Assembly: GCA_015698305.1 (NCBI GenBank)
Contig: CP048620.1
Location: 956,557 to 1,020,556 of the forward strand
Reading direction: 5' to 3'
DNA: 64,000 bases
From: Candidatus Nitrohelix vancouverensis
Lineage (GTDB): Bacteria; Nitrospinota; Nitrospinia; Nitrospinales; VA-1
The notes under the pieces were generated by a model, which ran no database searches, had not been told where the DNA came from, and worked only from the letters and a program-made list of their open reading frames with translations. Each line of letters starts with the position of its first letter. Positions within the stretch are counted from its first letter, which is position 1. A program made the translations under genes and the position numbers. Below are positions 36,246 through 44,866 of this stretch, one piece after another.

Positions 36246-36772
36246 TGCGCGTACTCTCCCAATTGGCCTTCCTGTAAAAATTGATCCAGATCGTTGTTTG
36301 AAATTTGATAGCTTTCCATTGCCTGAACCGCCTGCACGCTCTCTTTGGGAATTCCCTTTTTCTGAGCGAGTTCCTGCGAAGTCGGGCTGAGGCCGCGAAT
36401 GCTGGAACTGGAGCCGGTTTCGTTAGCGGCGACTTTTTGCCTGCCGCCGAGGCTTCCGAGCAGATCGGCGTCGCCTCCTCCTCCACCCGCCGGGGCTGAA
36501 GAAGAAAGATAAAATTTGAAAACCCATCCGGTTTTTCCGCCGGTGGATACTTGATAATACTTGCCGGATTTTTTCAGGATTTCAACGGAGGCGCCTTCTT
36601 GCAACTGGGCCACCACTTTGGACTTCGAGGAGTCTTCGGCCATCAGCTTGACGCCGGGTTTTTTGACGTACATGGAAACGGCTTGAGCCGTTCCAGCGAA
36701 CAAAACCCAAAAAAGCGCAGCGCTGAAACAAAGCGACAGACCCTTGTTGACTGAGGATGAATTTCGATTCAT
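36242..36772 (-). CDS. Exported SH3-domain protein
   Basis: 176 residues with a signal peptide (cut near AQA, residue 31). A bacterial SH3 domain (about 34-92, YVKKPGVKLMAEDSSKSKVVAQLQEGASVEIL...GWVFKFYLS) often binds cell-wall peptides. A glycine linker (GGGGGDADLL) and an unstructured C-terminal region follow. Its stop overlaps the protease start by 4 bases. The wall-binding domain and the protease are probably used together in the periplasm. Confidence 0.85.
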   Translation of the reverse strand: MNRNSSSVNKGLSLCFSAALFWVLFAGTAQAVSMYVKKPGVKLMAEDSSKSKVVAQLQEGASVEILKKSGKYYQVSTGGKTGWVFKFYLSSSAPAGGGGGDADLLGSLGGRQKVAANETGSSSSIRGLSPTSQELAQKKGIPKESVQAVQAMESYQISNNDLDQFLQEGQLGEYAQ

Positions 36773-36937
36773 AGCGATAGGATTGAATTATTATTCGATA
36801 ACTAAAAGCTAACCTTAATGATCGGGCGAGGTCAACCTATTTTTAGGATAAACGGACAGTTCTTTTGCCGTTTGGATTCGAGAGAGTTTGTATTCGCCGT
36901 CCTTATGGAAATTTTTTAGGAAATGACTTTGCCCGCC

Positions 36938-37856
36938 TCATTTTTTCCTGAACGCGCGTCGCAGTCTTGCCCAGTCGAAGGCGGAACCGGGATCGTATTT
37001 GCAGGCCACCTTGTCGCCTGATCCGTTTTGCACATGAGCGTGCCCGAGTATGCCTGCGAAGCTGGAAAAATTGTCGATGCGGTCCAGGGGCGTGCGTCCT
37101 GTCGCCGAATCGAAGGGAACCTCAAGTTCAATGCGCGGCAAAGCGCGATGGATGGCGCGGCAGAGCGGAATGAGGGCTTGATACTGGGCTTCGGTGAAGT
37201 CCCACATGCGCACCATTTTGCCGTTGATCTTTCGGCTGAAATATCCGCGCGTGGCGTGGGCGCGGGCGGAACAGGCTCGAAACGATGGGTTTTGCATCGT
37301 CTTTCTGTATTTTTCAGGGAGTTGCAATTCCCATTCGCCGCGCTTGAGCTGATACTGGTCTGCGCTTGCCTGATACAGTTCCGATTCGTCCGCCAAGGCT
37401 TCCCAGGCGAGGTTGGACATTTCAATATGAACGGCGCGCTCGTTGCCCTGTCGGTCGTCGGCGGGCGCCGTGTTGGTTTTCCAGTAGAGATCGCAGGTCT
37501 GGTAGATCGTTCCATCCAAATCGAGATAAAAATGACTGCCTTTGAAGTCGCTGTTCTCCATCCATTCGTGGCAATGCCGTGAACAATAGGATGCGTCGTA
37601 GTGGAGAACGAGTTGATGCACCGTTTGGCGCAGTTCTTCCAGCGCGCGCGTCGGGTTGTGGATGAGGTAGTCATTGTGCGGTCTTGTTGGCGCGTCGTTG
37701 AGTGTTGCGTCGTGTTGGCTGGGGCGCGCGCGTCCGCGTTTGTTGGGGCAGGCGTAGCCGTTCTTGTCGGTCCAGAGGATGATCGGAACTTCCGCTTCGA
37801 TACGCTGACCGCAGACGACAAGAGCGCTGTTATCGGCGGATGCTTCGCTTGCCTGC

Positions 37857-37864
<8 letters not shown>
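36938..37864 (-). CDS. N-acetylmuramoyl-L-alanine amidase (Amidase_2/PGRP type)
   Basis: 308 residues. The zinc-amidase core has His88 (VLHYDAS), GSHFYLDLDGTIYQTCD, the HIEMSNL strand, and ILGHAHVQ, with the late zinc site in KYDPGSAFDW. These enzymes split the bond between MurNAc and the stem peptide. There is no convincing signal peptide: the N-terminus MAEQASEASADN is charged, so it may act on recycled muropeptides in the cytosol, like AmpD. The start overlaps the nadK stop by 8 bases. A cysteine-containing GYACPNKRGRARPS segment precedes the catalytic core. Confidence 0.82.
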
Positions 37865-38738
<874 letters not shown>

Positions 38739-38826
38739 TGTAGGGGACGGAGTAAAAGCCGGACTAATTTACTTAACAAATCCCGCCGGGTTGGGAACAG
38801 GCGTTGTATTGCCCTGTCCGCAGGGG

Positions 38827-39318
38827 TTAGAGTTTGCCAAAATCCTGGGGTTTCAGTTTGTCGAGCCAGTCTTTCCACTGTTGACCTTCGTCCTTTTTGG
38901 ATTTTTTCTCAGGCTCCGGCAGATCCAGGTGCTTCGCCGCTTCGATGACTTCTTCTTCGACGTAAATTGGCGATTCGACGCGCAGGGCCAGCGCGATTGC
39001 GTCGCTCGGGCGCGAGTCCACCGTCAATTGGGTCTCGCCATGCGTCAGCGAGATCACGGCGTAAAAGGTATTGTCTTTGAGTTGGGTGACGAGGATATGG
39101 TTGACCTTGGCGTTCATTCCCGACACCAGGTTTTTGATGAGGTCGTGCGTCATGGGACGCGGGGTAGAGACCTTTTCCATTTCCAGGGCGATGGCGTTGG
39201 CTTCAAAATATCCCACCCATATGGGGAGAGCTTTTTCCCCTTTAAGGTCTTTCAATATGATGATGGGCATATTGGTCAGGGGATCCAAGGTAAGTCCTTC
39301 TACCTTCATTTCGATCAT
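38827..39318 (-). CDS. Bifunctional nuclease (BFN/DUF151) domain protein
   Basis: Start at ATG 39318 (163 residues), with AGAGG upstream and the family beginning MIEMKVEGLTLDP. It has the conserved KALPIWVGYFEANAIALEM, TRPMTHDL-like STPRPMTHDLIKNL and SRPSDAIALALRV. This domain was first described in plant DNase/RNase BFN; its bacterial role is not settled. A Lys/Glu-rich C-terminal tail (EPEKKSKKDEGQQWKDW) follows. It is upstream of nadK with an 88-base gap. Confidence 0.85.
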   Translation of the reverse strand: MIEMKVEGLTLDPLTNMPIIILKDLKGEKALPIWVGYFEANAIALEMEKVSTPRPMTHDLIKNLVSGMNAKVNHILVTQLKDNTFYAVISLTHGETQLTVDSRPSDAIALALRVESPIYVEEEVIEAAKHLDLPEPEKKSKKDEGQQWKDWLDKLKPQDFGKL

Positions 39319-39443
39319 GCTGGCCTCTCTTTCGTTGCGTCCGCCTTGCCGAATGCCGATGGGCAAGTGATTTCAACAAATATAGTGAATGCGCTGATTT
39401 TTGTCAACGCTGGTTTGGTTCCGATTCGAGCCGGATAACCTGT

Positions 39444-39683
39444 TTAGTTTTCCAGCTTTTGCTGCTTCAAAAACTCTCTTAATTTTTCCTGAACCATGTC
39501 GGGCATTTCGATCTGGTTCAAAGTATCTCTGCACACGGTGGTGGTCGATTTGTAGGTGTTCAGAAACGCAACGCAGGGCGGGCAGTCCTGAAAATGTTCC
39601 TCGAGACTGGAATGGGTGTCCAGGTCCAGTTTGCCGTCCAGATAATCAAAGAGGAGATCGAGACACTCCTTGCAACACATCAT
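39444..39683 (-). CDS. Zinc-finger anti-sigma factor
   Basis: 79 residues. The ZAS core is CCKECLDLLFDYLDGKL...HSSLEEHFQDCPPC, with HFQDCPPC as the H-x3-C-x2-C zinc motif. There is no membrane segment, so it is a soluble, probably redox- or metal-responsive, regulator that binds the sigma factor encoded just upstream. The start overlaps the sigma factor stop by 4 bases. Confidence 0.87.
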   Translation of the reverse strand: MMCCKECLDLLFDYLDGKLDLDTHSSLEEHFQDCPPCVAFLNTYKSTTTVCRDTLNQIEMPDMVQEKLREFLKQQKLEN

Positions 39684-40411
39684 TTCCCATCCTCCCCGGT
39701 TTGATACTCCTGAAAAAAAGAAGAAAGCTTCTTTCGTAAAAACAGGCGAGCGCGATGCAGGCGAGATTTTACGGCGGGTACGGTGAGGTCGAGTATCTCC
39801 CCCACTTTTTCTGTTGAAAGTCCTTCTACATCTCGCAACAAGAAGACCACCTTTTCCTTTTCGGGCAACATGTCCACCGCTTTTTGAATGATGGAACGTG
39901 TTTCATTGGCAAATAACAGCGATTCGGTATTCTCTGACCAGTCCTGCACTTTTTCCTGCTGAAAACCGGAGCCGTTGAAAGTGGGCAACAGTTCGTCAAT
40001 CGAGATGCTCTGGTCTTTTTTGCGGCTTCTCAATTTCATGTAGGCCGCATTGAGCGTGATGCGATACACCCAGCTGGAAAACGCCGATTTCCCCTGAAAG
40101 GTGTGTATCTTTCTGAACAGGGTCAGCAAAACATCCTGGGTCACATCCTGCGCGTCCATCGTATTGCGCGTCAAATTGAAGCTGAGAGCGTAAATCTTCT
40201 TCTGGTAGCGTTCGACGATCTGGTCGAAGGAGTCCATGTTGCCGGACTGCAATTCCCGGACGAGCGCTTCTTCAGCTTCCTTTTCCTCTTTAGGGTCGGT
40301 AAACGTCGTTTGCTCCTCTGCAGACTTCTCAGATTTGCTTTTATCGCTATTTGAGTTTTCCGCTTTGGATTCCGTACGCTTGACCCGATTTATATAGGAT
40401 GTTTTAGACAT
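39680..40411 (-). CDS. ECF RNA polymerase sigma factor
   Basis: 243 residues, longer than most ECF sigmas because of an extra charged N-terminal extension (about 1-60: SNSDKSKSEKSAEE...). Region 2 (FDQIVERYQKKIYALSFNLTRNTMDAQDVTQDVLLTLFRKIHTFQGKSAFSSWVYRITLNAAYMKLR) binds the core and -10. Region 4 (AVDMLPEKEKVVFLLRDVEGLSTEKVGEILDLTVPAVKSRLHRAR) binds -35. It is paired with a ZAS anti-sigma. Its regulon cannot be inferred here. Confidence 0.92.
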   Translation of the reverse strand: MSKTSYINRVKRTESKAENSNSDKSKSEKSAEEQTTFTDPKEEKEAEEALVRELQSGNMDSFDQIVERYQKKIYALSFNLTRNTMDAQDVTQDVLLTLFRKIHTFQGKSAFSSWVYRITLNAAYMKLRSRKKDQSISIDELLPTFNGSGFQQEKVQDWSENTESLLFANETRSIIQKAVDMLPEKEKVVFLLRDVEGLSTEKVGEILDLTVPAVKSRLHRARLFLRKKLSSFFQEYQTGEDGK

Positions 40412-40508
40412 ACGATCGTTTCAAAAATTAAAGGACTTTTCCTGCAAACAGGCGCAATTATTTTGCGCTTAAGCAACTTTCCCCAGACCGGAGCCTGAAA
40501 AAAACGAA

Positions 40509-40817
40509 TTATGCCTGTTTTTCTGTTGAAGCTGGAGCCGCGACTTCTTCTTCCGGTGCGGCTTCCGCTTGCAACGGGTCGTTCGCTTGAGGCGTTTCGT
40601 CGAGTTCGGACGGTCCGGTTTCGATCGCATGCGTCTCAGACGGAGGGATTTCAGCGTTTTCCGCTTCGTCGCCTTCTCCCGCTTCCTTCATGGATTTCTT
40701 GAAATTCTTGATGCTGTTCCCAAAAGCGCTGCCAATCTCTGGCAGTTTGCCAGCTCCAAAAATGATCATGATAATTACCAGAATGATCATTAGTTCCGGC
40801 AAGCCGATTCCCATCAT
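40509..40817 (-). CDS. tatA: TatA/E-type twin-arginine translocase subunit
   Basis: 102 residues. There is one short N-terminal membrane helix ([27 protein letters not shown]) followed by the amphipathic helix [17 protein letters not shown]; together these define TatA. A long acidic tail (40 residues, [11 protein letters not shown]) is longer than in E. coli TatE. It forms the oligomeric pore or membrane-thinning component for folded Tat substrates. No tatC is adjacent. The ATG is preceded by GAAGGAA. Confidence 0.92.
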   Translation of the reverse strand: MMGIGLPELMIILVIIMIIFGAGKLPEIGSAFGNSIKNFKKSMKEAGEGDEAENAEIPPSETHAIETGPSELDETPQANDPLQAEAAPEEEVAAPASTEKQA

Positions 40818-41165
40818 AATTTAGGTTCCTTCCTCATGATTAAATATTGATTTTATGATAATTGAAGATTGTAGCGCTTAATGCAGACGTTGACAATTCG
40901 ATTCCTTTTAGTTGTTCAGGGAATGCGATTCCTGAATAGCCGAATGGGGTCTGCCGCTATTCCGATTCAAGGGTGATTCAATCAACACTGTGTCATTTAA
41001 TGGCATGGGCGCCGGCAAAAAACAAGGTCATTCGTCGAATGCATTGATTTTTTTCGTTAAAACGCTTTCAAATCAGGCTAAATATGATACAATTCCACCG
41101 ATCTTGCGCGTCTGCAAAATGAGTGAATGCGTATGGAACTAACTGTATAGATAAGGATTATATAG
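40818..41165. other. 348-base intergenic region, no gene seen
   Basis: Divergent spacer between tatA and the lipid A deacylase gene. A possible promoter for the latter is TTTCAA (41069) with TACAAT (41090). Nothing else recognised. Confidence 0.3.
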
Positions 41166-41777
41166 ATGAGACGTTGGAAATTTGTTTTTGCTTTCATAGC
41201 GGCTTTGATGAGTTTTGAGACGCTGGGCGCGCAGGCGCAGGATTTTTCTTCCCGTTTTGCTAAAGGCGAATCGTCTTTTGGCATGCAGGCGGGTTATGGC
41301 TATACCATCGATCTTCCGCCCGGACGAGAACGACCCGACCTGGGCTTTGCGTTTTTATTCCCGAACTACCAGAAAAATTTGACCGGCGTGATCGGAGACG
41401 GCTCTTTTTATGAGGGCGCTTTGTACTGGCATGTCGAAGCGGGACTGGCGCAGATTCTGAACCGCGACGACGAATACCTCGTCGGCTTTTCTCCGCTCAT
41501 GGTGGAGTATAAATTTCTCGATTCGAAACGAAGCTGGGCGCCGAATGTTCTACTGGGAGCCGGTTTTGCCTACACCGACTGGAAAGACGTTGCCGACCAT
41601 GAGTTGGGCACGGAATTCGAATTCCTCCTCCATGCGGGCGCGGGTATCGAATTTTTTCAGGAAGGCTCTCGATCCTATTCCATCAATTACCGATTGTTTC
41701 ACGTTTCCAACGCGGGTATCGAAGCTCCCAATATTGGACTCAACGCGCACGTGTTCAGCCTGGGTATGCGATTCTGA
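41166..41777 (+). CDS. PagL-like lipid A 3-O-deacylase / acyloxyacyl hydrolase
   Basis: 203 residues. A signal peptide (cut after AQA, about 24) is followed by an outer-membrane beta-barrel with alternating aromatic strands and terminal Phe (GMRF). The PagL signature is FHVSNAGIEAPNIGLN: His179 and Ser181 match the known catalytic His126-x-Ser128 of Pseudomonas PagL. The position 12 after Ser (Glu140 in PagL) is Asn193 here. PagL removes the 3-O acyl chain of lipid A. Either another acidic residue serves, or it is a related barrel with altered activity. Monocistronic. Confidence 0.75.
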   Translation: MRRWKFVFAFIAALMSFETLGAQAQDFSSRFAKGESSFGMQAGYGYTIDLPPGRERPDLGFAFLFPNYQKNLTGVIGDGSFYEGALYWHVEAGLAQILNRDDEYLVGFSPLMVEYKFLDSKRSWAPNVLLGAGFAYTDWKDVADHELGTEFEFLLHAGAGIEFFQEGSRSYSINYRLFHVSNAGIEAPNIGLNAHVFSLGMRF

Positions 41778-41901
41778 TTTTGTCCGCTCCGGCGTCGCTT
41801 CTGCGCGCGCCGGGGCGTGATTCCTCCCTTTTGTTTGCCTCTCTTTTGACGCCGCTCCGAACGCGGTTTTGTTCTGAAACTTTCCGACTTTTGACCGGCT
41901 C

Positions 41902-44634
41902 ATGACCGATTCTGTAACGCCGTCTTCGAACCATTCTGCCGGGATCATCGTTCGCCTGTTTCGTGCGCTGGCGCGCTTTGTCTACTCGCGTCCGACGCTG
42001 GTGGTCGTTTTGTGCTTCGTCGCGGCGGCCCTTTCGCTGTGGATCACGGCGGAGCGTCTGACCTTTCACACCAGCCGCAGTGATCTGTTGCCGCAGGACC
42101 GCGAATACATTCACCTCTATGAGGCCTACCGCGAGGAGTTTGAAGACTTCGACGGCATGATCATCGTCGTGGAGGGCGCGAACAAAAATCAGATGAAGCG
42201 GGCGACTGAAGCGCTGGTTCAGAAGATGCAAGCGACGCCCGATACCTTCCCCAATATTTTTTACAAGATCGATACCGAAGCGCTGAAGAAAAGCGCCCTC
42301 CTGTATATGGACGCCGAAGAATTGCAGGACCTGGCGGCTAAAATTCGCGAGCGTCAGTTGTTCCTCGAAGACCTCAACGCGCGCCCCGGACTCAATCAAC
42401 TGCTCAAGGGCGTCAACGCCGAAATCAGCTCGGGCATGGTGGACAGCCTGCTCTCGGATTTCATCGGCTCGGATAATGAGACCGATAAAGACGACTCAGC
42501 CGATCTGTCCCTCTTGATCGAAATCGAAAAACAGATGATCGAGCGGTTACAAGGCAAGGCCGACTACCGCTCTCCCTGGAAAGCCTTCCTTGCGGGCGAT
42601 GCGGAAGGCCTGAAGGACGAGGGCTACCTGACCTCCGACGATGAATCCCTGCTTTTCATCTTGATCGTTCCAAACGAAGAGACCTCGGAGTTCACCGGCT
42701 TCAAGGATTCGATGGAACAGGCGAGAGCGCTCATCAAGGAAGTCGCGCTGGAATACCCGGAAGTCGGAATCGGTTTGACCGGCGAAGACGTGATCGCCTC
42801 CGACGAGATGGTGGCGACGGAAGCGGATGTCCGTTTCGCCTCGATTCTTTCACTGGTCGGCGTCGCCCTGCTCTACATCATTTTTTACGGCGGCGTGCGC
42901 AAACCCTTGCTGGCGATCGTCAGCCTCATCATCGGCATCAGCTGGTCGCTGGGCTACGCCTCGCTGGCGGTCGGGCATTTGAACATCCTGTCCGTCGTGT
43001 TCACCACCATCCTCATCGGGCTGGGCGTCGATTTTGGAATCCACCTGCTCGAACGCTACCGCGAAGAACGCGCCGCTGGACGCGACGCTCAAAGCGCCCT
43101 GGAAATTGCCATGAGAAGTTCGGGCGAGAGCAATTTTGAAGGAGCCGTCGCCATCGGCATCGCCTTTGGAGGATTGACGATCACAGACTTTATCGGCATC
43201 GCCGAACTGGGCTGGATCGCAGGCGGCGGCGTGTTCCTGTGCATGGTCTCGATGCTGGTCTGCCTGCCCGCCCTCATCGCGCTCGAAGAAAAATTTTTCA
43301 AACCGGCTTACGCCGTTTCGTCTTTTGAGCGCGGCAAGAGCGAATTTTTGAATCGCCTGTTTTCCCGCTATCGCCTGTTGATCGTCGTGACCCTGATCGC
43401 AACGGTCGCGCTGTCCAGCTTCATTCCAATGACGAAATTTGATTACAACTTGCTCAACCTGCAAGCCAAAAACGCGGAAGCGGTGCAATACGAATTGAAG
43501 ATTCTGGAAAAAGCCAACCGCTCCACCTGGTCCGCCGCTGTTGTCGTGAACACGCTGGAAGAAGCGGAAGAAGCCATCGAAATCATTGAGCGCCTGCCGT
43601 CGGTCGGGCGGGTGGAAAGCATCGCGTCAGCGGTGCCTGAGAATCAGGAAGAGAAAATAGAGATCGTGAAATCCATGGCGCCGCTATTGGAGTCGCTGGA
43701 ACCCGAGGGAGAAGACGCGATCTTTTCATTTGAAAAGCTGGTCCGCGTCATGAAGAAAATCAGCTTCAAACTGCGCGACCGCGAAGCCGACGACGGAGAC
43801 GAAGACGTGCGCACGGCAGGGCGCCTGGCGCGCGATTTCCTGAAGCTCGCCGAATCGTCCGATGCGCAGAAGGCGCAGTCCGCGCTGAGCGCCTTTTCGA
43901 GCGAGTTGATGATCGACTACCGCGAACAGGTCGCCGACCTTCAACTGGCGGCGCATCCAAAAATGATTTCGGTGGACGATCTGCCCTCGCTACTGCGACA
44001 ACGCTTCATCAGCAAAAATGGAAAATACCTCATCTCCGTGTTCCCTAAAGTCAATATCTGGGAACGCGAAGGCATGACGCAGTTTCTCACCGAACTACGC
44101 GGCGTGGACCCCAAGGTGACGGGCAACGCCGTGCATGTTTACGAGTCGAGTTATCTGATGCGCGAAGGCTATGTCACCGGCGGATTGTATGCGCTCGTCG
44201 GCATCATCATCTACTTGTTTTATATTTTTCGGAAACCGGGAACGGTCTTGCTCACCCTGCTTCCCGTCACTCTCGGTTCGCTGTGGACAGCGGGCATGAT
44301 GCCGCTGTTCAACCTCGATTTCAACCTCGCCAATCTGGTCATCCTGCCCTTGATCCTCGGCATCGGCGTGGTCGACGGCGTGCACATCATTCATCGCTTC
44401 CGCGAAGAAGGCGAAGCGCGCAAGGAACCGCTGGCTCGGAGCGTCGCCAACGCGGTGACCCTCACCTCGCTGACCACCATGATCGGCTTCGGCAGTCTGA
44501 TGACCGCAGACCACCAGGGCGTTTACAGCCTCGGCATGATCCTCGCGCTCGGCGTCGGCAATTGCATGATCACCTCCTTCACCCTCCTGCCCGCCTTGCT
44601 CAAACTCTGTCTCGAACGCGGCTGGAAGGTTTAG
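41902..44634 (+). CDS. RND/MMPL-family exporter, HpnN-like
   Basis: 910 residues with the RND layout: a membrane helix near the N-terminus (about 31-50), a large periplasmic loop, then a block of five helices (about 305-460) with GLGVDFGIHLLERYREE. A second copy follows (helix about 490, loop, five helices 755-900) with GIGVVDGVHIIHRFREEGEA. Charged residues in these helices (Asp in GVD) are the proton path. This group moves lipids (hopanoids for HpnN, mycolates for MmpL) across the envelope. No hopanoid gene is adjacent, so the substrate is unassigned. The gene runs convergently to the tiny ORF at 44639. Confidence 0.82.
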   Translation: MTDSVTPSSNHSAGIIVRLFRALARFVYSRPTLVVVLCFVAAALSLWITAERLTFHTSRSDLLPQDREYIHLYEAYREEFEDFDGMIIVVEGANKNQMKRATEALVQKMQATPDTFPNIFYKIDTEALKKSALLYMDAEELQDLAAKIRERQLFLEDLNARPGLNQLLKGVNAEISSGMVDSLLSDFIGSDNETDKDDSADLSLLIEIEKQMIERLQGKADYRSPWKAFLAGDAEGLKDEGYLTSDDESLLFILIVPNEETSEFTGFKDSMEQARALIKEVALEYPEVGIGLTGEDVIASDEMVATEADVRFASILSLVGVALLYIIFYGGVRKPLLAIVSLIIGISWSLGYASLAVGHLNILSVVFTTILIGLGVDFGIHLLERYREERAAGRDAQSALEIAMRSSGESNFEGAVAIGIAFGGLTITDFIGIAELGWIAGGGVFLCMVSMLVCLPALIALEEKFFKPAYAVSSFERGKSEFLNRLFSRYRLLIVVTLIATVALSSFIPMTKFDYNLLNLQAKNAEAVQYELKILEKANRSTWSAAVVVNTLEEAEEAIEIIERLPSVGRVESIASAVPENQEEKIEIVKSMAPLLESLEPEGEDAIFSFEKLVRVMKKISFKLRDREADDGDEDVRTAGRLARDFLKLAESSDAQKAQSALSAFSSELMIDYREQVADLQLAAHPKMISVDDLPSLLRQRFISKNGKYLISVFPKVNIWEREGMTQFLTELRGVDPKVTGNAVHVYESSYLMREGYVTGGLYALVGIIIYLFYIFRKPGTVLLTLLPVTLGSLWTAGMMPLFNLDFNLANLVILPLILGIGVVDGVHIIHRFREEGEARKEPLARSVANAVTLTSLTTMIGFGSLMTADHQGVYSLGMILALGVGNCMITSFTLLPALLKLCLERGWKV

Positions 44635-44638
44635 TAAG

Positions 44639-44776
44639 CTAATAAGGCTTTCTTCCCGCATTCTGTTTGATTAGAGCGTTATACCGTTTGGCGGCTTTTT
44701 TGAGTCGCTTTCCTGCGGGCAGGGGTTTGAGAAGTGCGCATGCAAATAGCTGGCTGTCTTTTGCTGTTAATTTCAT
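44639..44776 (-). CDS. 45-residue ORF resembling the tail of a DUF1778 (TacA-type) antitoxin
   Basis: A short ORF with a good ribosome site (GGGGGA, 6 bases upstream) in an otherwise empty gap. The product, starting MKLTAKDSQLFACALLKPLP and then AGKRLKKAAKRYNALIKQ, matches the C-terminal toxin-neutralising tail of DUF1778 antitoxins: LS..D...F...L..P..P...L..AA.RY. The N-terminal RHH DNA-binding part is absent and no GNAT toxin gene is adjacent. It may be a toxin-neutralising micro-antitoxin or a decayed fragment; its start signal argues that it is expressed. Confidence 0.5.
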   Translation of the reverse strand: MKLTAKDSQLFACALLKPLPAGKRLKKAAKRYNALIKQNAGRKPY

Positions 44777-44866
44777 AAGTTTCCCCCTTTCATAATCCTG
44801 CTGAATCCCTTGTTGGAAGTCCTCTAAAAATTTAACGGATACTTGAAAGTCTGGGGAGCCGTAAAC

